Source: Uloborus plumipes (lineage: Eukaryota; Arthropoda; Arachnida; Araneae; Uloboridae). Taken from it: a stretch of 64,000 nt of DNA. The stretch's first letter is position 1; the number at the start of each line of letters is the position of its first letter. This document shows positions 11,184 to 23,560 of the stretch, piece by piece. The stretch lies in the NCBI GenBank assembly GCA_038373865.1, contig JAXGGA010002947.1, forward strand, positions 47,585 to 111,584, written 5' to 3'. Below the pieces are notes generated by a model. That model worked only from the letters and a program-made list of their open reading frames with translations. It had not been told where the DNA came from and ran no database searches. The position numbers and the translations under genes are program-made.

Positions 11184-11739
11184 TTAACCCATTAGTGCCT
11201 AGCGTCTCTTTTCAGGGATGGTCCAAAAAAGGGTCTGAATTTCCCCAAAATGAACATTTCAACCAGATAATAGTGTTCCATTAGTACCTTGGTATTGTTT
11301 CAATTCGTTATTAACAGATTGCAGCATATAATCATTGTAAAGTGTGTTCTGTAGCAGTTTTAATATGATCTTTATCAAAAATGACATCGTTCACAATCTC
11401 AAGAAAAAAAAAAGCTAAGTTTTTAAAGCTATTCCCAGCTTCCCAGTTTATGTTAATTGCTGATTTTATTTCTTCTTATAAAATGTCTTTTTAATATTAT
11501 ATCGTTGGCAAAAAAATTTTTAGTAAAGCAAATATATCTGGGATTAGACGATACTTATTACGACTTACGACAGACCCTCTGGGGTCTATCGTAACTTTTA
11601 AGGGACGATTTGTCTTTTCTTAATGAAACAATTATTTTTACATAATATTTTTTTAATTATTTTTTTGGTTCATTAAACACTGTTTGTACCAGTATACAAA
11701 ATATCTTTGGGAAAAAAATGTCAGGCATTAATGGGTTAA
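11184..11739 (+). mobile_element. piggyBac-like MITE, copy 1 (core 11188-11735)
   Basis: TTAA|CCCATTAGTGCCTAG at the left and GGCATTAATGGG|TTAA at the right give inverted ends with a duplicated TTAA target. A second copy lies in opposite orientation at 55145-55665 and matches along its whole length. Non-coding. It carries two internal self-complementary words (CAGACCCTCTGGGGTCT near 11572 and AAGGGACG/CGTCC-type ends). Confidence 0.75.
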
Positions 11740-12351
11740 GTTATAGAACAACTATTAACTTTTGCTTCCGCCCCAAGTTTTTCCTTTTAATCATACAAGT
11801 ATTTTGACATCTATCAAAAATCCCTAATCATAAATTTTGAGGACAATTTGTAAGAAGCCTTGAATCTCTATGTGGCTTTAAATCTACGTGTGACTTAACG
11901 AAATTATTTTTTTAAGTTTTATTCCATTTTAACAACATGGTAAAATTAAAGCATTTTTTATTCAAATAACTATTTTATCAATAGATTTATCAAAAATCGA
12001 GGTACGCAATGTCAGCGTAAATTAAAACGGTATTCCAAATTTCATGTTTGTATTCCTTGCAAAATCTCAGAATCTGACAAAAATATTTGAAACGACTTTA
12101 TGATGAAAATACGCAAAATCTGCGAAACTTTCAATGATTGTAAAATAACTAATAATTAAAAAAAAAACATTAAATACTTAAAACAGTCGAGTAAAGAAAT
12201 TCTCCTTTGAACTGAAATATTTTCTTCCGGTTTAAAAAATATTTCGTTAAAACTCAAAACGGGGCTCATTTAAAATACACTGAGAAAGATCTCTTCCGTA
12301 CTCCATTCCTTTGAAAACCACTGAAGAAAAAACGTCCAGTAAGTTGATGAA

Positions 12352-12390
12352 CATGTTTATTTATTTATTTATTTATTTATTTTATTTTTC
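12352..12390. repeat. (ATTT)n microsatellite
   Basis: Seven or more uninterrupted TTTA units. Confidence 0.9.
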
Positions 12391-12476
12391 TGATGAAAAG
12401 GAGCATTTAGATTTCTTCGAAGTATATGGAAACAACTATTTTTCTCTCGTTCCTTAAGAAACGAGTGTCAATCATA

Positions 12477-13669
12477 CAGGGTGTTCCAAGTCAACCTTCA
12501 TGACCTCTAATTCCTCAACCGTTCGTCCTAGATTCATACTTCCAATTGCAAATTTTCTCGAAATGAGGTAGAGAGTTAAAATATTGAAAGTTTGAAGCGA
12601 AAAAATAATTCAGTCAAAAAATACGAAATCTAACTTTTTGTAGGGACTCCAGGTCCCCAAACTTATGTTTGGGGAAATAATTCTCATTGAAAAATAATAC
12701 TAACACAAAAAAATGCCATCTGTGTGATCAAAATTCGCGGAGATATTCGAGTTTTAAATGCGCAGGGACCGTAAACAAATTGACAAAAGAAAAATTTCGC
12801 CCTGCCAGAGGAATAACGAGCTTTTAGATTAAGTATGATAATGAAATTTGTTTCGTCCATGTCAGAAAACATTCTCTTCTCATTGTATTCAAAAATAAAT
12901 GCAGATACTACAAGACTACAAAACATAACAAGACAAGGTAAATTATTATACAATTTTAAACAAAGATATTAAAGACACGAAATATGTAGAATCTAAGAAA
13001 TAATATACATTGCGATTACATTGTCCATAAAGCAACACCATTTCTACATACTGTTCCGTAGTGTACGTCGTAACTTCAAGCCTTAACGAAATGCATCTAG
13101 TTAAGCCGATTTTATTCTGCAGTGAAGGGATTACGTTATTTCAAGTAATCACTATACAGTCGGTAAATTTACATATTCGTGAATTCAGCAAGACATTTTC
13201 ATTCTTTATTAGTCAATTTTTTTCGTATTTTAATTCCCATGTTACATAACTTTCACAGTTAAATATATTTTAGGAAAATAAAGAATATTTTTTATTAAAG
13301 AACTCTGAATGGTGCGAATTTCGCGTGTATATGGCACCCAAAATCACTTAAAATAACGCTAGTGTATAGTGGTATAAGTCATAAAGTTTCATGTTTCATT
13401 TCTCTATGGATTTTGATCGCACAAATGTCATTTTTTTGTGTTAGTATTATTTTTCAATGGAGATTATTTCCCTAAATATAAGTTTGGGGGCCCGGAGAAC
13501 CTATAAAAAGTTAATTTTTTTAATTCTTAACCAATTATTTTTTTTTCGCTTCAAACTTTCCATATCTTAACTTTCCTCCTTATTTCGAGCAATTTTGCAA
13601 ATAGAAGTATACATCTAGGACGAACGGTTGAGGAAATAGAGGTCACGAAGGTTAACTTGGAACACCCTG
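12477..13669. mobile_element. Non-autonomous mariner-like element with ~265-bp TIRs
   Basis: The termini CAGGGTGTTCCAAGT and ACTTGGAACACCCTG are flanked by TA. Inverted similarity continues inward for about 265 bp on each side (for example TTGGGGAAATAATTCTCATT at about 12668 against its mirror near 13455). The interior (about 12745-13405) has no transposase frame. The 89-codon minus frame there crosses a TIR and is not a gene. Confidence 0.7.
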
Positions 13670-14664
13670 TATTGTATATACTCGTACATATTTTTTTATC
13701 TGCCAGAATTTTAATGCGTAAAATTAGTATCTTTCAGTCGGTATAGTTGTTATTGATGCACAGTTTCTTGGTTACAGCTTCACTAGTAAGATAGTTCTGT
13801 GGTTTTTGTTGCTGGAGAATTTCAAGCTATGTACCGCATATTTCCTCAATGCTACAAATAAAGTGGCGCTGAGCGCATAAAATAAAAATAATAAAATTAC
13901 ATACAGTAAGTGCTATTTAAAATAGTAGACTAGGCATCTCTTTTACATTAGGACACATCGTACATTTTTGGAGGTTATGCGGTCCAGAAATTCAATATTT
14001 ATATGGTTGTTTTATACTTCCATTCAGATGATCTCTGAACGTTAATTTCTCAGTTTTTTAACTTTCACACAATCTAGACAAAATCTGCTCGAGGGCCAGA
14101 TGTAGCCCACGGATAGTGTGTTGGAGAAATCTGTAGTAGATTTTCAGGTATTCACAAAACTATGTTATTTGCCACATAACAGTAAAAACCCTTTAGATAA
14201 TATGCGTACTTATTTTAAAAAAATAGGAGAGCTTTGATGGTTCTGCATCAGGTTTTATCTAGATTTAAAACGATAAAAAGTGCTCGATCCCAGTGAATAA
14301 CTATCCTACCAGTGGACAAATACTGTATTTTTTAAACATTTTCTTTCTGCAAATGTGTAGAAAGAAGTTACTTCTGCCAATTCACATAAAAGCATATTGT
14401 AAAACCTTATTTTTTTGTCAAACGTTACGAGATGTTCATGCACTAATCGGTCAACCCTCTCTTAAATTATGATTAACTTATTAAACTTGAATGAACGAAA
14501 ACAGAAAGCAATTTTGCTGGAAAGACGCGATCACATAAGCGTCTATGATAAATTTTACGTAAAATGCATTTGTTTCACCACAAAAATGGAAATGAATTAT
14601 TTCTGAAAATAGTGCGAACTGCATGTCTGCATCAAACTTTTAATTTTGTCGGGAAGCGGGTTTT
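13670..14664. other. No recognisable feature
   Basis: AT-rich sequence without supported genes or paired repeats. Confidence 0.4.
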
Positions 14665-15113
14665 ACACTACACTATAAAAAAAATATATAGATGCTGTTT
14701 TTGCAGTATAATACAGCTAATTTTATAGTAACAAACTGCAAAAATTGCTAATTTTACAGTAATAAACTGTAAGATTATTAATTTTACACTAATAAACTGT
14801 AAAATTACTACTTTACAGTAATGAACAGTAAAATTGTCAATTTTAAAGTTTATTACTGTGCAGTTTACAGTCTTAAACTGGAACCTCTGTTGCCAGTATT
14901 ATATTGTTGTTTTTACAGTATAATACAGCTAATTTTGAGGTAATAAACTGAAAAATTGGGATAATAATCTGCAAAATTGCAGCTTTACAGTAATAAACTG
15001 TAAAATTGCTAATTTTGCAGTTTATTTCTGTGCATTTTACAGTTTAAAACTAGAACCTCAGCTGCCAGTATTATACTGTAAAAACAACTGTTTAATGTTT
15101 TGCAGTGTACACA
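14665..15113. mobile_element. Composite TIR repeat with ~27-bp internal tandem motifs
   Basis: The ends pair roughly as TACACT(G/A)(C/T)AAAA at the left and TTTTGCAGTGTA at the right, with a TTTTTRCAGTATAATAC word just inside each. The body consists of variants of AATTTTACAGTAATAAACTG in both orientations. A segment GAACCTC-GCCAGTATTATA recurs about 171 bp apart (14880, 15051), suggesting two joined units. Non-coding. Confidence 0.55.
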
Positions 15114-15166
15114 TTTTAACCCCAGGTAATATCCAGACTAGGAGCACCACTGAATCATTGATAGTA

Positions 15167-16111
15167 CACCCTTGTGCAAATTAATTGAAACAAACTCGAA
15201 AAATTGAGAAAACAAAGAAAAGAACTATTTTGTTTAAATTATATAAAACCAAAAGTTTTTATAACATAATATGATGTCTACAACTCATTGTAAACATTTG
15301 GACACGATTCGCCATGGAATCTATCAATTTTTTACGCTCATTTGTAATATGTGTGTCTATGAATTAGCGCGGTGATTAGCTTCTCCATAGTTGAACAGTC
15401 CTCATGCAATAGTCGATTTTTGCATGTAGCCCAAAGATTCTCGATTGGATTGACATCAGAAGAGCTCAGGCTATTTAGATGTCTCAATTTGGTTCTCAGA
15501 CATGAATTTCTTGGTCATTTGGACGCATGGCAAGGGGCTAAATCCTGCAGGAAAAATACTGTTTCATGTGGGTATCGATTCTTCACTAGTAAAGCATTTT
15601 GTTTCCAGAATAGCAATAGATTTCTCAGAATACATCATACTATCAACATTCTTCAAGGAACCAACCCCATTGTAAGAGAGACCACCCCAAAACATCTTTT
15701 TATGGTGATTTACAAATGTTTTCATGTGTCAAACCTGAATTCTTTCACCTGAAGATCTCCGTATGTCTTGAGTGCGTTGATCTTGAATAATGAAATGAAT
15801 TTTGTCACTAAATAGTCGTTTCCTCCTATTTTTAGCTGCTCAATTCCTACATTTTAACACCCACAAATAGCGATTTCTTCATTGGTGGAGTCAGAAGCTG
15901 TTATCTTCATAAACCGATAGACTGGCCGACCGGTACAATAAGGTGCCTTTGAACAGTAGATAAGCTTCTGATTAGTGGAAATTGATGATAGGTAAAATAT
16001 TTAAGCGTCTCATCCATATTTTTACTAATTTTATCCTAATCGGTGAAGAATAAAGGGATAATTTTCAAGTCATGAAAAAAATATTTGTTTCAATTAATTT
16101 GCACAAGGGTG
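15167..16111 (-). mobile_element. Tc1-like transposon, defective
   Basis: Perfect 28-bp terminal inverted repeats begin CACCCTTGTGCAAATTAATT (15167-15194 and 16084-16111), flanked by TA on both sides. The 945-bp length is short for a Tc1 element (1.3-1.6 kb). The interior carries a decayed transposase on the minus strand. Confidence 0.85.
15372..15752 (-). pseudogene. Tc1-like transposase remnant
   Basis: Translated on the minus strand, frames broken by stops and shifts contain KMFWGGLSYNGVGSL (the V-W-G-x-x-x-x-x-G-x-G core after the first catalytic region). Further on they contain NPIENLWATCKN, the N-P-I-E-x-x-W motif with the third catalytic acid of DD34E transposases. The N-terminal DNA-binding domain is mostly missing. 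The 126-codon + strand frame over this region is an antisense shadow and not a gene. Confidence 0.7.
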
Positions 16112-17247
16112 TAGTCAATTTATGAATGAAACAATGTGTCAAACAGTGAAAGATTAAAGCTCCAAAAATATCACTTATGCTAATTAAAACATTAACGCAA
16201 ATGTGGGAGACTTAATAGTATTCTTAACATTTAGTAGTATTATTTTGATTTTCAGTCAGTAGCTTTTCTTTTTTCTTTTTTTTTTAAATTTCCGACGCTT
16301 AGTCATAAAGTCTCAAAAAAAATCAGTTACTATTTTGCATTTGCACTACAACTGAAAAATCAAAACCTTAATTAGATTTGATGGAAGAAACTTCATTTCG
16401 TGAACCAAATGCAATTATTTTTCTGAGTCTCTGCGAGTTTCAGATATGCACTTTTTTGTATCAATTAATGCATGGAAGTTGAGATAAAAAACCAATTATA
16501 TGTTTGATGGAAAATCTTGAAATTAACAACGCAATTAAGAAACTAAGCTTTTGTCACAGAAAAGAATTCGGTCCTAATGAAATTGTCGTTAATTAACTAA
16601 TTAGTTGAGCATCTTCCAAGTTTTTTTTTTTATTTTACTTACGGTACATGATCTCCAAATTGCAATGAGCTTTTATTTTATTTCAGTGCAAAGAAAGAGT
16701 TTGGTATTCAGTTTTTCTTTTGAAGCAGGGAAATGTATAATTTCTTCTTGAATTTAATTTGTATTTAATGACGTTATAAAATTATATAGAACCATTTTTT
16801 ATTCATATTTTGAATAAGAATAAGTTTACAAGACTTTCATAACGTATAAATGCATTTAAAATTTAAGCTTACGGCAAAATCATACTTATTAATTAATTAT
16901 TCGACTTTCTTCGCGTAGAACAATAATGACTAAGAACATTGACACTAAAAAGTTTACTTGCTGTGCAGCAAACAATTACTTTCATTTAGAGTACATTACG
17001 TGCATACTGTAATAATGTACAGCACTTGTAAGTTTATAATTTAAAAGTGTCCCTTATTCATTTAATTAACTAAAAGATCGTGTTATTTAACACTAGATAG
17101 CCCAAGCAGTCATTTTGACTGCTTTTTAATTTCAATCAGAAAAACAGTTTTGTATGTAATGATACAATTTCTTAGAATTTTGTGACTTTTTATGCAATGT
17201 ATAAACGCTCTCATTAATTATGGTAGTTATCCCACCCCCCTTCTCCT
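16112..17247. other. No recognisable feature
   Basis: AT-rich, no supported gene or paired repeat. Confidence 0.4.
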
Positions 17248-17481
17248 TCATTTTCCGTAGATATATGTAAAAAACCGAAATTTCCCAGTTTTTACCCCAT
17301 GTTCAACGTACATAAATGATTTGGCCTTTCCACGAGCCATTTGTCTTCCTCTTGAATTTCCCTCATTTTTTAATGTTTTATTAACACCTAAACTAAAACC
17401 TTTAAAGGAATGTATTTCGTTTGATAAATTGTATGTTTGCATGTAAATCTTAGGAGTAGGAAGAATGTTTTCCATGGAATC
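17248..17481 (-). CDS. Tentative first exon, unknown protein
   Basis: A minus-strand frame starts at the first ATG (about 17475) and encodes about 75 residues with a basic stretch (NSRGRQMARGKAKS). I recognise no domain. What makes it worth listing is that it reads away from the GC-rich, promoter-like block at 17586-17740. A GGGTAAAA word at about 17300 could be a weak splice donor after VEHG. It could equally be a chance frame. Confidence 0.2.
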   Translation of the reverse strand, partial: DSMENILPTPKIYMQTYNLSNEIHSFKGFSLGVNKTLKNEGNSRGRQMARGKAKSFMYVEHGVKTGKFRFFTYIYGK

Positions 17482-17585
17482 GTTCACCGTCGTAAGGGGT
17501 ATTGAATTTAAAGGTGATCAGTCGTAATGTAAAGGCGAAAAGCATGTTGCAATGCTGCACACTATACTTGCTTGCAACTTAACTT

Positions 17586-17740
17586 GACACTGACGTCGCT
17601 ACGCGCGGAAGAAAAAGCGAGTTAACAGAAACCTTCTTGGCAAATCAGAAGAGACCGCCAACTGTATGTGAACTCTTATTGGCTGGCGAGTCGATTCAAA
17701 CGGCTGTACGCTTCCGCGCTACTCCGCTCGTAGAATTGCA
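17586..17740. promoter_or_regulatory. GC-rich, promoter-like block
   Basis: Markedly richer in G+C and CpG than its surroundings. Contains TGACGTC (CRE-like, 17591), ATTGG/CCAAT-type words (AAATCAG near 17643, TTATTGGCTGG near 17677), and inverted CGCGGAAG / CTTCCGCG words near 17605 and 17710. These are features of a compact or bidirectional promoter. No transcript start can be fixed from sequence alone. Confidence 0.3.
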
Positions 17741-18852
17741 AATATTAAAAGAATTACGAATACTATGACAAAAAAAGACTACATACTCTAATCCGATTTC
17801 TAAAAGGAAGGATCTAATTTCATCCAAAATTCGGACACCGCGAAAGGAACTACTTCCTTTGCTTGGTCTCAGCATATTTCTTCATAGTCAAGAAAGGTTG
17901 CAGTAGAGTATAGTAGTGTGACAACGATAGAAAACATCGATGTTTTAAAGCACAGGTTTGAAATTAAGTTTCACAGGGTACCAGAATCTTGAAATCTGTT
18001 TAAAAAAAACCTTCCAAGTCGCAAAAAAAAAATGTGCACTAAACCGTTTATTAGATAATTTGTACCTACAAATGATATTTCTGTTTTCTTTTTCTTTTTT
18101 TTTTTTCAAAATTGTCTTTTGCTAGAAGAGATTTTATCATACAGTGAAGAATATTTGAATTAATTGAGTTTATTGAATCACGCTAAAACTCATCTGCTTA
18201 AAAAGTGATTAAAGCTAAGAAATGATTTTGATCGAAATGGTTGTTAAAAGAAAGCAGAATGTTTCTAATTACATTTCTGAAGCCTTAACATTCGTAAAGA
18301 AATGTAGTTTCTAGTTTCACTGATGCATTGTTTCATATTTGTTTCGGAGATACAATATGAATTAAATTAAAAAAAAAAAAGAAACTTAACTTAAAGAGGA
18401 CTTTTGGCTATTTAACAATGTTTAGAGATGAAAATGCAGTTCGTTTCACGCATACTGAAAAATATTTTGCAATAAAGCATTTCGTTGTTAATTTAATGGT
18501 AAAAACATTTCTGTAAACTTGGTTTAAACTAAAAGTATGAAATAAAATAATTATGTAACTTCTTGATAACAATACTCAAACATTGCAGTTGCTCTTTATT
18601 TTTTTCCTAATATATATACAAGTTCTAAGCTATTAAAATTTTAAATAAATTTCTGAGGAAAGATTAAGTGGTGTAATTCAGCTTTGTATTCATAACTTTT
18701 ACCATAAAGCTTTTATTTCTTCCCTCTCAAATTGTTAATTTAAATTTCAGTGACTGCTTTAGAATCAACACACATATGAATGTATTAATAGCAACTGCAA
18801 TTTTTCATTGTTGTCAACAGAAAGTCATATCATTACTTTAATTCATCTAATG
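17741..18852. other. No recognisable feature
   Basis: AT-rich, no supported gene or paired repeat. Confidence 0.4.
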
Positions 18853-18854
18853 TA

Positions 18855-19082
18855 CCGTAAAGTCGGGTTACTTGGACCCTAAGGGGTTACTTGAGCCCAT
18901 TACAGTAAAATGATAAAATCTAGGTTTGGTATGTATTAGTTGAAGACTTGCACGTAGTTCCTCGTTTCTCCTCTAGGTAGAAGCACTCTGCAGTCTCTAA
19001 TGCTAGTACCAAACCCAGATTTTATCATTTTACTGTGGGCTCAAGTAACCTCCTTGTGGGTCCAAGTAACCCGACTTTACGG
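18855..19082. mobile_element. MITE with ~80-bp TIRs, TA-flanked
   Basis: CCGTAAAGTCGGGTTACTTG at the left mirrors the right end, flanked by TA. A second inverted block (ACAGTAAAATGATAAAATCT) continues the TIR to about 80 bp. Total 228 bp, non-coding, Tc1/mariner-like target. Confidence 0.8.
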
Positions 19083-20290
19083 TAACTTATTTTAAGAAAA
19101 AAATATCTTTAAAAAGAAACTCTTAAAACATCAACTTTTAAAGCAAAGAAAGTCACCACAAGTATAATAGAAATCTAGTATAAACATAAAGTTAAACATT
19201 ATTTCAATAAATCATTTTTTAATTTACTGAGGCTAAAGTGATACTCGTAGAATTGATCAAGTGTGAATTCATAAAGATATATGATTAGTGATCACGTTTT
19301 TAAAATATTTTTTTAACTGACCAAGTGAAAATTTTTTGGAATTAGATAGATGATTACTTTTTGAAATTGCAAAAAAAAAAAAAAAAAACCCTAACTTTTT
19401 GAAAATCGAATTAAACAATTTTTTATAGAGAATCACTGCTAAGAAAAACCTATATATTTGCTTCATGTTTTTAATGTCTAATGATAAAAGATAGTAATAA
19501 TAAATGTATCATTTTACTTTTCTAACGGTAATCATAAGCTTTTTTTAAAATTCCATTACTTTTTTATGGTAGTTAATCAAAAGAAACATTTTGAACAGGA
19601 AATTGAAGAGATGTTCACTGAAGCAAAGAGAAGATACGAAGTTCTTGAAAGCAGTTTAACAAGATTTATAGCTTTTCCTTTCGGTCAAATTCATACACTT
19701 TTTAAATGAAAAGATAGAAAGTATCGTAAAACCAAAAAAAAAAAAAAAAGATTTTTTTTTTGAAAGAACATCGGGAAATGTATAGCAACAGTGAAATTAA
19801 AAAAGCTATCTTGAGCTTAGGCATATATGACTTTGAAAACGTAATTTGATTTCTCACTTTGAACGTATGAAATTATCCACAGTCGAGCCGGCTTATTAGA
19901 ATATGAGTTAAAGAATATTCCGGTTAATTTAATAAATTTTCCATGTACCAGATAGCTGTACTTTATCATTTTGACGGCGGATAATAAAACATCAATTTTA
20001 TTCGGATACTTTTTCGCAGAAAATTAGTTATTCCAGCACTCTAAAAAAATCATAGACATCCCTTGAAAAACAGGAGCACTAATGTGTCCGAATTCTATCA
20101 GCAACATATCTAGTAAAAACATTAAAGTTTCCGCTGAAAGTCATCAGTAACCTTCCTGAAATTAACCAGGAATCTCTGAAGAAATCAGAAAGCCTCTCAA
20201 TGAAAACGAGTCACGTTTTGGGAATGAATCGGTAACCTCCTTAGAAACGTTGGATATGTTTCTGGTAAGGGCTTGGAACCATCCTAATTT
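19083..20290. other. No recognisable gene; pogo-like fragment near 19880
   Basis: AT-rich. ACAGTCGAGCCGGCTTATTAG at about 19880 resembles the end of the TA-flanked MITE at 60468, but no mirror end was found. Confidence 0.35.
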
Positions 20291-20292
20291 AC

Positions 20293-20345
20293 CAGGGACG
20301 GATACAAAGGGGCGATCGCCCCTCTCTTGAGGGACACTTCAGCGA
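20293..20345. repeat. Single hAT-like terminus
   Basis: CAGGGACGGATACAAAGG resembles the CAG(G/T)GGCGGATCCA-type ends of the hAT elements at 23830 and 53883. It is followed by the palindrome AGGGGCGATCGCCCCT. No matching right end or 8-bp repeat was found. Confidence 0.4.
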
Positions 20346-21900
20346 TAACTTTTCTCTTTTGAAGTTCTAAAAATGCTATTTTATACGATTTTTAATGAAG
20401 TTGGGGGAGGAAGGTTTGGGGCTCTCCCCCTGAAATGTTTTGAAATCGAAGTGTCGGGATCTTTTGTGATCAATATTTGTAAACCAGTGTGTATAGTACA
20501 GAGTAAATAAGAAATATCAATCTGTAAGCTTTAATTTTCGACATCAGTTAAAGTTTCTACGAATGGTCAAAAGTAAAACTTTTGTTCCAATTCAAATTAA
20601 TAGGCACAGCGGCCGTCGTAGTTGAAGGGCTTTGGAGATGAAGAAATTATGTGACAAAACCAAAATTGCGAGTAATTAAAGTTCAAAATTTTATTATTGC
20701 AGTTGTTGCAGTTTTTTTGTTTTCTGATTTTGTCCTTAGTGAGCGTATGAAGTTGATCTAATGACATCTACTTTTTGATGCACCACGTTTTATTTGCTTA
20801 CATGTATCCATCCATTGCTTACCATTGTCCAGAGTGTATTTTCCGAAAATGTAACACAGCCCCCACATCCTAAAAACCTTTCAATTATTCGTAAACATTG
20901 AAAATAACGCTAACTCTTACTTTAAACTAAATAACCCTACCTTTAAATGATTTAATTTCTATTTTTATTGATGTATTATAACCAGTTGCGATAGGCACAT
21001 TTATTTCTATTATCATCTTGACAAATTGATTTTTCCTTTTCCAGCTCATTTATTGTTTGCAACATCACTTTCCTTCCTACTGCAAAAAGAATCACATAAA
21101 TTTGAAAAGCAATTCTCACGATAGTAACAACTTCTTTGCAAGTAGTTCAGGACTGAGCGCAAAGTGTTCGAAAGTTAAATGTCAGTAGAAAAGTTTTTTT
21201 CCCCTTTTGAGTACTTAATCTTTGTCAACGTGTGACAGAAATTACGTGAAGTTTAAGACTCAGTGGTATTTGTTGTCATTTCTTTTGCTCTATACCTTAA
21301 CGCTTTTTAAACCTATTTCTAGGAATATAAGAATTGGCTTTTCTCTTGAAATAGAGGAAAACCATTTGGTCGGAAAATATGTATATATACACAGTGAAGG
21401 AAAAAATTGCATCATTTGCAAAAATACGCATTTTAAAGAATTTCTCGAGAGTTAAGAGAATAATTGTTCTATAACTTTTGTCACATAAAAAATGTGCATT
21501 AACTGACATACTTCAATAAAAGTTAAACCACCCATGCATTCAGGGGACCAGTTACAAATTTTAAAAAATTGATTAACAACAAATTTCTACCATCAGTTTA
21601 TTTACTATGTTAAAAAACTTTATAGCTAATTGGGAAAGTATAACTTATGTTCCCGAAGATATTAACATTTCTTTAAAAATTGCAAACTGTTCCCGTATAT
21701 TTCACTACTAAGAGCGTTCGTCAAACTTTATCGAAAACTTTTATTCACCTATTTCTTATGAAAATAAAGTTCCTTTTACAAAAATAAATCCTTAATTAAT
21801 AAAAGTTAAGTGAATGCAGATTTCTCACTGTCGTGAAAAACGTTTTTTACTACTACTTATAAGGTATTTCCAACATCTTTATTAATTGTTTCACCTTTAG
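20346..21900. other. No recognisable feature
   Basis: AT-rich, no supported gene, RNA or paired repeat. Confidence 0.4.
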
Positions 21901-21919
21901 TTCGATAATGGCCTTTTTA

Positions 21920-22140
21920 GATTTTCTTCGCCCTACCTAAATTACGGCTTATGCAGTCTCTGAGCACTGTAGTTTTGGAACAATTGCAAGCAATAAGCTG
22001 TTCAGCTCTTCGCTTGCCGTTGCTGCCTTAGCTTTGGCCATAATTTCTAAAGTGCTCCAAGAGCCGTCCTGGTAAAATAGGAAGGTACCGCGCTGCTGCC
22101 ATAAACCTAAGATTTGTAAAAAAGTTCCCGATTTATTGCC
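21920..22140 (-). pseudogene. Unidentified protein-like fragment
   Basis: A GC-richer block in AT-rich DNA. On the minus strand an ATG (about 22103) opens a frame beginning MAAARYLPILPGRLLEHFRN that meets one TAA after 24 codons. It then runs in the same frame through GSNGKRRAEQLIACNCSKTT and beyond to a TAA near 21918. A second overlapping minus frame is open over the same region. I do not recognise either product. It could be a retrocopy of a small gene with one stop, or chance in a GC-rich repeat. Confidence 0.25.
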
Positions 22141-23558
22141 TTAACGTAACTTAATTATATTGAGAAGGTTTTTGAAATTTTTCAAGAACGTTTCGGGGCT
22201 GTTGTGTTTTGTGTACGAAATAATCATTATACTAAAATTGGAAATAAGATTTTTAAACCTTTGATTACCAACATTTGCAGGGAAAATCTATCAATAACAG
22301 GAAAGCAATCTCTATGCATTTAAATAATTATCATGAATCTGAATAAAAATTTCACTTTGAGGCCTACAAATTATAGCCCTCAAGTTAAATTGCTCGCAAG
22401 AACCCATCTGTACCCATCTGGATTTTGACTGTCATTTGAAGAAAAAAAATGGTTTAGAAACAGAAAGCCGAGTTATGTTTTGACCAAGAGTTCCTGTTGA
22501 CATCCGGTGCACAGCTTTCTCTTTACACAAAAGCAAGTAGTGATAGGTATATCATAAAGAAGTAAAGTAATAATAATAAGAATAATGCCGATTTTCAACC
22601 CATTTCAAGTGAAAGACTGAAAGATGACTAGCTGGGAAATTTGTAGTTGCTGCATAACTTAGACGGGTCTCTACTGTTTTTTTTTTTTTTTTTTTTTTGT
22701 CCTGAAGCGTCAAATACAACTTAGAGTACAATAAGTTTCATCTTTTAAGGCGCATTGAATCGTTTTTAAAATCTGAAAACGCCTGGAATTGGTGCTTCTG
22801 CAGCATACTACTATGGGAGTCACTTGAAAGGAAAACAAAATAAAACCGCTTGAATAGAACATATAAAAGATTTTATTCTTCATCCCTAATCAAGCACATA
22901 TTTTTTAAATTTTAAATCACATGAACATCGTACGAATCTATTTTTTTCCTCACATGAATCAATTAATGAAGGATAATTAAAGCTTCATTCTATTATTTTT
23001 ATACGTCGTATATCACAAAAAGGAAAATTAAGTATTCTATTTTTTTAACTGCTATTTAAGTTGAATTGAAATCTCAAACGACTTAATTCCTAACCAGAAT
23101 CCAATTTAACGAAATTCAATCCACCCAATTAAGTCAGAGATCATTCTTTATACGTTAAAAGCCTTCAACTGAGAGACAATTTTCTGAAGAAAAAAATTAT
23201 CTCTGAAGCACAGTTTACCTAATTAGCAGATTAATGCGCTTCTTTTGTGTGCAAAAAGTTTTTAGTTTCTTTTTCTTGCTTGAATACACCTCGGGCAATT
23301 TCCAGTGTGAATTTCTCCATGACTAAGATTCTCATAAGAAACGTATTTTTTTATGCGGGTTATATTTCTGATGAAGTTTTATTTATCAAAACGAAACACA
23401 TAAAGCTAATCATTAAATTAAGTATTAAGTTAAGTATCTTTGCAAAGTATGGCATTGATTTTAACTGTGTGCAGAACAAAGTATCATTTTTACATAAAAG
23501 TATGAAATATATTTCGGTATCCAACGTAGTTTGCTCTCTTAGAAAAGTTCAAATTTGA
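22141..23558. other. No recognisable feature; poly(T) at 22675-22699
   Basis: AT-rich with one long T run. The 103-codon frame at 23247 has no recognisable domain. Confidence 0.4.
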
Positions 23559-23560
23559 TA

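Noticed and set aside
15372..15752. 126-codon + strand open frame
   Set aside because: It is antisense to a decayed Tc1-like transposase whose motifs read on the minus strand.
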